Shown here in pieces: positions 1 to 4,818 of a stretch of 5,803 bases of DNA (within the stretch, counting starts at the first letter, position 1; every line of letters starts with the position of its first letter). The notes beneath the pieces are model-generated. The model did no database searches. It saw nothing but the letters and a program-made list of their open reading frames with translations, and was not told the origin of the DNA. Source of the DNA: an uncultured Eubacteriales bacterium (GTDB taxonomy: Bacteria; Bacillota; Clostridia; Monoglobales; Firm-18); assembly GCA_905210885.1 (NCBI GenBank), contig CAJLYO010000118.1, forward strand, positions 1 through 5,803, written 5' to 3'. The position numbers were made by a program, and so were the translations under genes.

Positions 1-202
1 GCAGATTAATAAAGCGAAAATGCCGACCCATATCGAAATCAGCGCCGAGAACTACGGTCTTGCCAAGGACTCGGTTATATTGCTGGAGCAAATACGTACC
101 ATTGACAAAAAGCGCCTTAAGGAAAAAATAGGACATATTGATGAACCGCTTATTTCCAAGGTTAACGAGGCCCTTGCTGTAAGCTTCGGGCTTGAAATTT
201 AA
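1..202 (+). CDS. mazF: MazF/EndoA-type endoribonuclease toxin, C-terminal part (5' end outside window)
   Basis: The frame is open from base 2 and ends at TAA 200-202, giving about 66 residues without a start; the ATG at 20 is internal. The visible part has the C-terminal signature of Gram-positive MazF (EndoA/NdoA/PemK-like): PTHIEI, then DSVILLEQIRTIDKKRL, then KEKIGHIDE and a final amphipathic helix ending in LAVSFGLEI. Family members are about 115-120 residues, so roughly the N-terminal 45% is missing. MazF is a cytoplasmic sequence-specific mRNA interferase, neutralised by the MazE antitoxin normally encoded just upstream; that gene cannot be seen. The Bacillus and Staphylococcus enzymes of this subfamily cut at UACAU, which is established knowledge; the specificity of this copy is inferred. 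Family assignment is from recognised sequence, not a search. Confidence 0.86.
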   Translation, partial: QINKAKMPTHIEISAENYGLAKDSVILLEQIRTIDKKRLKEKIGHIDEPLISKVNEALAVSFGLEI

Positions 203-206
203 AAAA

Positions 207-231
207 CGGAAGGGGCAAAAACGCCCCTCCG
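207..231 (-). terminator. GC-rich hairpin after mazF; terminator-like only when read on the minus strand
   Basis: The arms CGG-A-AGGGGC (207-216) and GCCCCTCCG (223-231) form nine base pairs with one bulged A and a six-base loop. Read on the plus strand the stem is followed by GGTAATTACGG, with no U-tract. Read on the minus strand it is followed by six T residues (206-201) and then AAATTT, the shape of an intrinsic terminator. No minus-strand gene is seen to its right. On the plus strand it may act instead as an mRNA 3'-end stabiliser or as part of a leader switch for the next gene. Confidence 0.5.
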
Positions 232-245
232 GGTAATTACGGAGG
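226..245 (+). promoter_or_regulatory. Hairpin that would mask the ribosome binding site of the 252-704 gene
   Basis: CCTCCG (226-231) is perfectly complementary to CGGAGG (240-245), giving a six-pair, mostly GC stem with an eight-base loop. The right arm contains the GGAGG SD (241-245), six bases before the ATG at 252. The left arm is also the 3' arm of the 207-231 hairpin, so the two structures exclude each other. Pairing is seen in the sequence; any regulatory role is inferred. Confidence 0.45.
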
Positions 246-251
246 TTACAT

Positions 252-704
252 ATGAAAAGAGTATTGATTTCACTGATGGTTGCAACCGCACTGTTTTTGG
301 GTGTGCTTGTAACGGTAAACTACGCGGCGCCCGGGGACGAAAGCGACCCTGTTGTAACGCAGAGCTATCTTAACGGAACGTTTCTCGATAAGGTTAAGGG
401 GCTTGCGTCCGGCGGAAGCGGAGAAAGTTTTAAGGTTGTTGACGTTGCCGCAGGCAAAAAGCTTATATGCGGTGCCGGTACGGAACTTATTTTAAGAAAA
501 GGCACCGGCGTTGTTATCGCAACGGAAAAAGGCGGTATAGCAAACGTTACCGCAAGCGTTGACCTCCCCAGCGGCGAGGCTGTTCCGGCAAACTCACTTC
601 TTATCGTTCCGCTGGATGACGGACGAGGTTTTGTTGCCACTTCAGACGTTATAGTTATGGTTAAGGGCAGCTATGAGATTTCAAACGGGGAAATCGGATT
701 TTAA
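252..704 (+). CDS. Small exported or membrane-anchored protein of unknown function
   Basis: 150 residues, starting at an ATG six bases after a perfect GGAGG (241-245). The N-terminus has a K2-R3 charge and a hydrophobic segment at about residues 4-22, so the protein is exported or anchored with the rest outside. No lipobox is present (the only Cys, C73, is deep in the chain), and the region after the segment (VNYAAPG) is a mediocre signal peptidase I site, so an uncleaved anchor is possible. The mature part has a DPVVTQSYLN motif (32-41), then a compact, probably beta-rich domain with AAGKKLICGAGTELILRKG (66-84), SLLIVPLDDGRG (115-126) and a closing SDVIVMVKGSYEI (131-143). I recall similar uncharacterised proteins in other Clostridia but know no assigned function. 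It lies 49 bases after mazF on the same strand and is followed by hairpin 727-761. Confidence 0.9.
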   Translation: MKRVLISLMVATALFLGVLVTVNYAAPGDESDPVVTQSYLNGTFLDKVKGLASGGSGESFKVVDVAAGKKLICGAGTELILRKGTGVVIATEKGGIANVTASVDLPSGEAVPANSLLIVPLDDGRGFVATSDVIVMVKGSYEISNGEIGF

Positions 705-717
705 AATATTTTAAAAT
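698..717 (+). repeat. Tandem 10-bp palindrome spanning the stop codon
   Basis: ATTTTAAAAT occurs twice back to back (698-707 and 708-717). Each unit is itself a perfect palindrome, and the first contains the TAA stop of the preceding gene (702-704). It could be a slippage duplication or an AT-rich upstream part of the terminator that follows. Confidence 0.6.
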
Positions 718-726
718 ATCGTCTGT

Positions 727-770
727 AAGCCGCAGGAGCGCACGCCGCTTTCCTGCGGCTTTGTGCTATT
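727..770 (+). terminator. Hairpin terminator after the 252-704 gene
   Basis: AAGCCGCAGGA (727-737) pairs perfectly with TCCTGCGGCTT (751-761), an 11-pair stem that may extend inside the loop with GCG (738-740) and CGC (746-748). The tail TTGTGCTATT is T-rich but interrupted, so termination may be incomplete. It begins 23 bases after the stop codon. Confidence 0.7.
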
Positions 771-800
771 TCATTCACAAATTTATTTTAAGCCGTACGG

Positions 801-880
801 AGCGGCACTTGAGGGTGGCGTTCCTTGCCGGTACTAAGCAGAAGTTTGGATATTGAGTGCCGTTTCGGCGTTCAATTTTT
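801..880 (+). promoter_or_regulatory. Candidate attenuator: terminator hairpin 852-876 with U-tract and competing anti-terminator arm 801-810
   Basis: The terminator ATTGAGTGCCG (852-862), loop TTT, CGGCGTTCAAT (866-876) forms 11 pairs including two G-U, and runs into a T-tract (876-880). An upstream segment AGCGGCACTT (801-810) can pair over ten positions with GAGTGCCGTT (855-864), which is the left arm plus loop of the terminator, so forming it breaks the terminator. The space between (811-854) can form only a small GGC/GCC hairpin. The 704-933 gap shows no convincing ORF. The pairing is direct; no ligand or sensing mechanism is visible, and the element matches no riboswitch class I know. 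Confidence 0.45.
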
Positions 881-881
881 G

Positions 882-887
882 TATAAT
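882..887 (+). promoter_or_regulatory. Possible -10 box for the DUF2508-like gene
   Basis: A perfect TATAAT, 47 bases before the ATG at 934, immediately after the T-tract of the 852-880 hairpin. The hexamer at the 17-base -35 distance (GCCGTT, 859-864) is poor and lies inside the hairpin. If active, this promoter would drive the small gene independently of the attenuator. It could be chance in an AT-rich stretch. Confidence 0.3.
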
Positions 888-933
888 TAATGCTAAAACT
901 GCATAAAATTACATACAAAGGAGTGTGTAATTT

Positions 934-1167
934 ATGAGAAAAGACCCGAAGGCAGAACTTATTTCGGACATAATCAGGGCGCATACGGAGCTTGAAACGG
1001 CGCGTCACAACTACGATTACGTAACAGATGAGCTTGCGGAAATGTATGCATACAAAATAATAGCCGCACGGGTAAAGTGCGGCTATCTTATAAAAAAAGC
1101 AAAAGAAATGGGAATTAATTCACCTTTTCAGGCTCAGGATAGTCAGTTCCGAAGGTTTCAACGGTGA
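934..1167 (+). CDS. DUF2508-like (YaaL-type) small protein of unknown function
   Basis: 77 residues with a good SD AAAGGAG (917-923) ten bases before ATG. The predicted protein is helical and charged. The stretch ELETARHNYDYVTD (19-32), followed by YAYKIIAARVKCGYLIKKAKEMGI (38-61, given here as one pattern: aromatic-rich helix ending KKAKE-GI), resembles clostridial DUF2508 proteins, recognised from memory. In Bacillus and relatives this family sits after recR; here it stands alone. The function is unknown. Family proteins usually end soon after the KKAKE-GI motif. Here residues 61-77 are read from DNA antisense to the end of ppiB (1115-1167), so the tail looks like an accidental extension to the first available stop. 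An operon terminator for the opposite strand is embedded in codons 43-51. Confidence 0.78.
   Translation: MRKDPKAELISDIIRAHTELETARHNYDYVTDELAEMYAYKIIAARVKCGYLIKKAKEMGINSPFQAQDSQFRRFQR
1051..1086 (-). terminator. Intrinsic terminator of the argG-argH-ppiB operon, inside the convergent gene
   Basis: On the minus strand ATAGCCGCAC (1086-1077) pairs with GTGCGGCTAT (1069-1060), a perfect ten-pair GC-rich stem with a seven-base loop, followed by TTATTTTGTA (1060-1051). It begins 28 bases downstream of the ppiB stop. On the plus strand the same hairpin lacks a T-tract, so it acts in one direction. The stem lies wholly within the coding sequence of the 934-1167 gene. Confidence 0.75.
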
Positions 1168-1636
1168 CCTTTTCCATAACCTGAGGTGTAAGGGGCTTGT
1201 CGCGCATGTCGCGGCGTGTGTTAACAATAGCGTCGCATACGTCAAGTCCTTCCGTTACACAGCCGAAAGCCGCGTATTCGCCGTCTAAGTGGGGCGCGTC
1301 CTCGACCATGATGAAAAACTGGCTTCCGGCGCTGTCCTTATCCATTGCGCGTGCCATTGAGAGCACGCCTCTTTTATGTTCAAGGTCATTTTTAAAGCCG
1401 TTTGACGTAAATTCGCCCTTTATCGAATATCCCGGGCCGCCTATTCCTATGCCCTTGGGGTCGCCGCCCTGTATCATAAAGCCGGGGATTACGCGGTGGA
1501 ATATAACTCCGTCATAAAATCCCGATTTTACCAGCGAAATAAAGTTGTTAACGGTGTTGGGCGCAATCTCCGGATAAAGTTCCGCCTTGATTTCCGCGCC
1601 GTTTTCCATTTTTATAGTTACTATGGGATTACTCAT
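1115..1636 (-). CDS. ppiB: Cytoplasmic peptidyl-prolyl cis-trans isomerase, cyclophilin type
   Basis: 173 residues, a normal length for a single-domain bacterial cyclophilin. It catalyses cis-trans isomerisation of X-Pro bonds during folding. The core motifs are all present: FHRVIPGFMIQGGDP (46-60) with catalytic Arg48, GPGYSIKGEF (67-76), the SMARAMDKDSAGSQFFI segment (93-109) with active-site Gln106 and Phe108, and LDGEYAAFGCV (117-127). There is no signal peptide, so it is cytoplasmic. SD AAGGAGGA (1653-1646) lies nine bases before ATG and overlaps the argH stop codon, so it is the third gene of the arginine operon and probably translationally coupled. Pairing a cyclophilin with arginine genes is not a known functional link; it may simply be co-transcribed. 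The 3' end overlaps the convergent 934-1167 gene. Confidence 0.96.
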   Translation of the reverse strand: MSNPIVTIKMENGAEIKAELYPEIAPNTVNNFISLVKSGFYDGVIFHRVIPGFMIQGGDPKGIGIGGPGYSIKGEFTSNGFKNDLEHKRGVLSMARAMDKDSAGSQFFIMVEDAPHLDGEYAAFGCVTEGLDVCDAIVNTRRDMRDKPLTPQVMEKVTVETFGTDYPEPEKVN

Positions 1637-1645
1637 ATAAAAATC

Positions 1646-1654
1646 TCCTCCTTA
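1646..1654 (-). promoter_or_regulatory. ppiB ribosome binding site overlapping the argH stop codon
   Basis: Read on the minus strand, TAAGGAGGA (1654-1646): the first three bases are the argH stop TAA (1654-1652) and the same bases begin the SD of ppiB, whose ATG is at 1636. Ribosomes ending argH are positioned directly over the next initiation site, implying coupling. Confidence 0.8.
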
Positions 1655-3004
1655 TAAGCCACATTGCTGCTTTACCTGAAATGTGGATGTTCCGCCTGTT
1701 ACATTCCGCAGATTTACGCAGGTTTCAAGGGATATTGCGTCATAAACGTCATTCTCGAAAAGCTCTGAAAACTCCTTAAACTCGCTTATGGTCATTTCCT
1801 CAATAGCCTTGTTTCTGCTTATGCAGTATGCCACGATTTCCCCTATCACCTTGTGAGCGTCACGGAAGGGCATACCTTTTTTAACAAGATAATCCGCCGC
1901 ATCGGTAGCGTTTGTAAAGCCCTGTGCCGCCGCGGTGCGCATTTTGCCTTCGTTTACGCGCATGGTGCTTATCATGCTTTTGAACACAGGTATTGTCATT
2001 TTAACCGTGTCAACCGCGTCAAACACCTGCTCTTTGTCCTCCTGCATATCCTTATTGTATGCAAGGGGCAGTCCCTTCATAACGGTCAGAAGGGCGATAA
2101 GGTCGCCGTACACCCTGCCTGTCTTTCCGCGGGCAAGCTCCGCAACATCGGGATTTTTTTTCTGCGGCATAATGCTTGAACCGGTGGAGTAGGCATCGTC
2201 TAATTCCACAAAGCCGAATTCATTGCTTGACCACAGTATAATCTCCTCCGCAAACCGCGAGGTATGCATCATAATCATGCTTAAAACAAAGCACAGCTCA
2301 ATTGCAAAATCCCTGTCCGATACGCCGTCCAAGCTGTTTTGTGTCACACCGTACATACCCAGCTTTTCCGCAACGGACTCCCTGTCCAAATCATAGGTAG
2401 TGCCTGCAAGGGCGCCGCTTCCCAGAGGGGAAATATTCATTCGCTCGGCACACTCGCGCAGACGGGAAATGTCGCGCTTGTACATTTCGTTATACGCAAG
2501 AAGGTGGTGTGAAAACAAAATAGGCTGCGCCTTCTGGAGATGAGTATATCCCGGCATTATGACCGAAATATATTTTCTTGCCATGGAGGAAAGTGTTTCC
2601 GTCAAATCGGCAAGCATATTGTAAATATCGTCACACTGCTCCCTTAAATAAAGCCGCAGATCCAGGGCAACCTGGTCGTTTCTGCTTCTGCCTGTGTGAA
2701 GCTGTTTTCCCACATCGCCGATACGCTCTATAAGCAGAGTTTCCACGTTCATGTGGATATCCTCCGCGTCAACGGAAAATTCCACCTTTCCGTTTTCTAT
2801 ATCCGAAAGAATTTCCTTCAGCGTTTTTATAATAAGCTCGCTGTTTTCCTTCGGGATAATATGACGGCTGCCAAGCATCTCGGCGTGGGCAATGCTTCCG
2901 GCAATGTCCTGCTTGTACATGCGGCTGTCAAAGCTGATTGACGAATTAAAGTCGTCAACTTTAGAGTCGGTTTCCTTTGAAAAGCGTCCGCCCCATAATT
3001 TCAT
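1652..3004 (-). CDS. argH: Argininosuccinate lyase
   Basis: 450 residues, close to the usual 450-465. It catalyses the last step of arginine synthesis, cleaving argininosuccinate to arginine and fumarate, as a cytoplasmic homotetramer of the fumarase/aspartase superfamily. The N-terminal MKLWGGRFS is typical. The three conserved superfamily regions are visible: LHTGRSRNDQVALDLRLYL (102-120), GYTHLQKAQPILF (152-164) with the conserved active-site His155, and the signature loop GSSIMPQKKNPD (275-286) carrying the catalytic serine. The C-terminus GGTSTFQVKQQ (437-447) is also typical. The start is fixed by AAGGAGT (3017-3011) six bases upstream. It lies 11 bases after argG and 15 before ppiB. 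No frameshift or missing key residue is seen. Confidence 0.98.
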   Translation of the reverse strand: MKLWGGRFSKETDSKVDDFNSSISFDSRMYKQDIAGSIAHAEMLGSRHIIPKENSELIIKTLKEILSDIENGKVEFSVDAEDIHMNVETLLIERIGDVGKQLHTGRSRNDQVALDLRLYLREQCDDIYNMLADLTETLSSMARKYISVIMPGYTHLQKAQPILFSHHLLAYNEMYKRDISRLRECAERMNISPLGSGALAGTTYDLDRESVAEKLGMYGVTQNSLDGVSDRDFAIELCFVLSMIMMHTSRFAEEIILWSSNEFGFVELDDAYSTGSSIMPQKKNPDVAELARGKTGRVYGDLIALLTVMKGLPLAYNKDMQEDKEQVFDAVDTVKMTIPVFKSMISTMRVNEGKMRTAAAQGFTNATDAADYLVKKGMPFRDAHKVIGEIVAYCISRNKAIEEMTISEFKEFSELFENDVYDAISLETCVNLRNVTGGTSTFQVKQQCGL

Positions 3005-3010
3005 GTTAAC

Positions 3011-3018
3011 ACTCCTTA
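3011..3018 (-). promoter_or_regulatory. argH ribosome binding site overlapping the argG stop codon
   Basis: On the minus strand TAAGGAGT (3018-3011): TAA (3018-3016) is the argG stop and the following AGGAGT completes the SD for argH at 3004. It has the same design as the argH-ppiB junction. Confidence 0.8.
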
Positions 3019-4221
3019 TTTATCCTTTAAAAGCATTGCTCTTACCTTAAGCGGCAAGCCGAATAGATTGATAAAGCCTTCTGCGTCCTTCTGGTTGTAC
3101 ACTTCGTCTGCCGAGAAAGTAGCCATCTCCTCGCTGTACAGCGAATAGGGGGATTTTGCACCGGCAGGGCTGCATACGCCTTTGTAAAGCTTCAGCTTAA
3201 CCGTACCTGTAACGGTTTCCTGAGTTTTGTCAACAAATGCGGAAAGTGATTCGCGCAAAGGTGTGTACCAAAGTCCGTCATATACAAGTTCTGCAAACTT
3301 GTTTGAAATTTCCTGCTTAAAGTGCAGAGTCTGCTTGTCCAAGCACAGGTATTCAAGCTCTTTGTGAGCGGCATACAAAACAGTTCCGCCCGGAGTTTCG
3401 TAAACGCCGCGGCTCTTCATGCCCACAAGTCTGTTTTCAACGATATCGTCAATACCAACGCCGTTTTCGCCGGCAATCTTGTTAAGCTTTGTCAAAAGCT
3501 CTACAGCACCGTATGAAACGCCGTCGATTGAAACGGGAATACCCTTTTCAAAGCCGATTTCAACATATGTGGGTGTGTCGGGGGCTTTTTCCGGGGGTGT
3601 TATCATCTTTAAAATCTTGTCAAGCTTAGGCTCGTTCCACGGGTCCTCAAGGTCCATACCCTCATGCGACAGATGCCAGATGTTTCTGTCCATGCTGTAG
3701 TTATCCTCTTTTGTTACGGGCACGGGGATATTTCTTGCCTTTGCGTACTCGATTTCTTCTTCACGTGATTTAATGTCCCACATTCTCCAGGGAGCAATGA
3801 TTTTCATTTCGGGAGCAAGCGCCTTTATCGTAAGCTCAAAACGAACCTGGTCGTTACCCTTACCGGTGCAGCCGTGGCATATAGCCGTTGCGCCCTCTTT
3901 TTTTGCAATTTCAACAATTCTCTTTGCAATGCAGGGACGTGCGTGGGAAGTTCCCAAAAGGTACTTGCCCTCATAAACTGCCTGTGCCTTAAGTGTGGGC
4001 CAGATGTAGTCTGTGATATATTCCTCCTGCAGATTTTCAATGTACAGCTTGGAAGCGCCGGTTTTTAAAGCCTTTTCCTCAAGACCGTCCGTTTCCTTTC
4101 CCTGACCTACGTCACCGCAAACCGCGATAACCTCGTAGTCATAATTTTCTTTCAGCCACGGAATGATAATTGACGTATCAAGTCCGCCCGAATATGCAAG
4201 AACAACTTTTTCCTTTGACAT
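3016..4221 (-). CDS. argG: Argininosuccinate synthase
   Basis: 401 residues, the usual length of the type common in Bacillota (about 400). It condenses citrulline and aspartate with ATP to give argininosuccinate, AMP and pyrophosphate, the penultimate step of arginine synthesis. The N-type ATP pyrophosphatase P-loop AYSGGLDTS is at 9-17. The family motifs GTSHARPCIAK (90-100) and GCTGKGNDQVRFE (117-129), which contribute to substrate binding, are intact. The start is fixed by GGAGGT (4236-4231), nine bases before ATG. It is the first gene of the operon and directly upstream of argH, its pathway partner. An ARG-box-like site lies in its leader, and an ARG half-site (ATTGAATT, 4222-4229) abuts the start codon, suggesting arginine repression. 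Confidence 0.98.
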   Translation of the reverse strand: MSKEKVVLAYSGGLDTSIIIPWLKENYDYEVIAVCGDVGQGKETDGLEEKALKTGASKLYIENLQEEYITDYIWPTLKAQAVYEGKYLLGTSHARPCIAKRIVEIAKKEGATAICHGCTGKGNDQVRFELTIKALAPEMKIIAPWRMWDIKSREEEIEYAKARNIPVPVTKEDNYSMDRNIWHLSHEGMDLEDPWNEPKLDKILKMITPPEKAPDTPTYVEIGFEKGIPVSIDGVSYGAVELLTKLNKIAGENGVGIDDIVENRLVGMKSRGVYETPGGTVLYAAHKELEYLCLDKQTLHFKQEISNKFAELVYDGLWYTPLRESLSAFVDKTQETVTGTVKLKLYKGVCSPAGAKSPYSLYSEEMATFSADEVYNQKDAEGFINLFGLPLKVRAMLLKDK

Positions 4222-4253
4222 ATTGAATTAACCTCCGATTAATGATATAATTA

Positions 4254-4282
4254 TTATTGTAATACGATTCATCTCGTATAAT
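4254..4282 (+). promoter_or_regulatory. Possible promoter of ruvC-ruvA
   Basis: A perfect TATAAT (4277-4282) with a 17-base spacer to a weak TTATTG (4254-4259). It is the best plus-strand candidate before ruvC; the start would be near 4289, inside the -10 of the opposing argG promoter. The ARG-box-like site covers its -35 end and spacer. Confidence 0.4.
4256..4273 (-). promoter_or_regulatory. Candidate ARG box (ArgR/AhrC operator)
   Basis: Read on the minus strand, GATGAATCGTATTACAAT. The TGAAT half matches the ARG-box consensus fully and the other half (ATTACA against ATTCA) is weaker. By the predicted start of argG transcription (near 4281) the site would span about +8 to +26, a workable roadblock or repression position. 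A lone half-site ATTGAATT lies at 4222-4229. The consensus is established for ArgR/AhrC; binding here is inferred. Confidence 0.5.
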
Positions 4283-4287
4283 AATAC

Positions 4288-4316
4288 ATTATAGCAAATA
4301 ATTATGCAAAAATCAA
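4288..4316 (-). promoter_or_regulatory. Promoter of argG-argH-ppiB
   Basis: On the minus strand: TTGATT (-35, 4316-4311), a 17-base spacer, and TATAAT (-10, 4293-4288) preceded by TGC, an extended -10. This is a near-consensus housekeeping-sigma promoter. Predicted transcription start is near 4281, leaving a leader of about 60 bases before the argG ATG. Confidence 0.75.
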
Positions 4317-4326
4317 GGAGTATTTA

Positions 4327-4818
4327 ATGAAAATTTTAGGAATTGACCCCGGAATTGCAATTGTGGGCTTCGGAGTGATTGAATATGACGGTTTTAAGTT
4401 CAAAACAATAGACTACGGCGCCATTACCACACCGGCGCACACGCCCCTTCCGGCGCGGCTTAAAATGGTGTATGACGATATGAATTACGTCATAGAAAAA
4501 TTCAAACCCGACCAGGTCGCAATAGAGGAATTATTTTTTAACAACAACGCAAAAACCGCCATTGCTGTGGGACAGGCAAGGGGAGTTTTGATACTGGCGG
4601 CGGAAAACAGAAAAATCCCGGTTTACGAATATACGCCCCTCCAGGTAAAGCAGGGAGTTGTTGGCTACGGAAGGGCTGATAAAAAACAGGTTCAGCAGAT
4701 GGTGAAGGCAATGCTTTCTCTTCATGAAATTCCAAAGCCTGACGATACCGCCGACGCTCTTGCCATAGCGGTGTGTCATGCTCACACAAATTATTCTATA
4801 GTAAAGGGAGAATACTGA
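4327..4818 (+). CDS. ruvC: Crossover junction endodeoxyribonuclease RuvC (Holliday junction resolvase)
   Basis: 163 residues, within the normal 160-175 range. RuvC is a dimeric RNase H-fold nuclease that cuts Holliday junctions symmetrically after RuvAB migration. The four catalytic acidic residues are present: Asp7 in GIDPG, Glu67 in VAIEELFF, and Asp140 and Asp143 in PDDTADALAIA. The NNNAKTAIAVGQARG stretch (72-86) and QVKQGVVGYGRADKKQV (106-122) are also typical family blocks. SD AAGGAG (4315-4320) is six bases before ATG; it shares bases with the -35 of the divergent argG promoter. The stop TGA (4816-4818) overlaps the ruvA start. Confidence 0.98.
   Translation: MKILGIDPGIAIVGFGVIEYDGFKFKTIDYGAITTPAHTPLPARLKMVYDDMNYVIEKFKPDQVAIEELFFNNNAKTAIAVGQARGVLILAAENRKIPVYEYTPLQVKQGVVGYGRADKKQVQQMVKAMLSLHEIPKPDDTADALAIAVCHAHTNYSIVKGEY

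Noticed and set aside
365..640. 91-codon minus-strand ORF
   Set aside because: Proline/serine-rich shadow of the exported-protein gene; no SD or motif.
812..818. AGGGTGG resembling the start of a T-box
   Set aside because: The rest of the T-box consensus (ACCGCG) and the complementary CCCT arm are missing, there is no room for a specifier stem-loop, and the downstream gene is not a tRNA-ligase or amino-acid gene.
820..862. Faint similarity of TTGCCGGTACTAAGCAG to the 5' Alu domain of Bacillus SRP RNA, a gene that lies upstream of the recR-yaaL region in that genus
   Set aside because: The match is short and from memory, and the diagnostic SRP domain IV sequence (GGTCAGG ... GGAAGGAAGCAGCC type) is absent from the gap.
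775..1008. 77-codon minus-strand ORF
   Set aside because: No SD, covers the terminators and the antisense of the DUF2508-like gene, and has no recognisable protein features.
4238..4255. A second ARG box in the argG leader
   Set aside because: The AT-rich ATTAATGATATAATTATT resembles the operator only by base composition; neither TGAAT nor ATTCA half is present.
4773..4817. Upstream in-frame start for ruvA adding 15 residues
   Set aside because: It lies inside ruvC, lacks a good SD, and adds sequence before the conserved MYEYIKG start; ATG 4818 with AAGGGAG is better.
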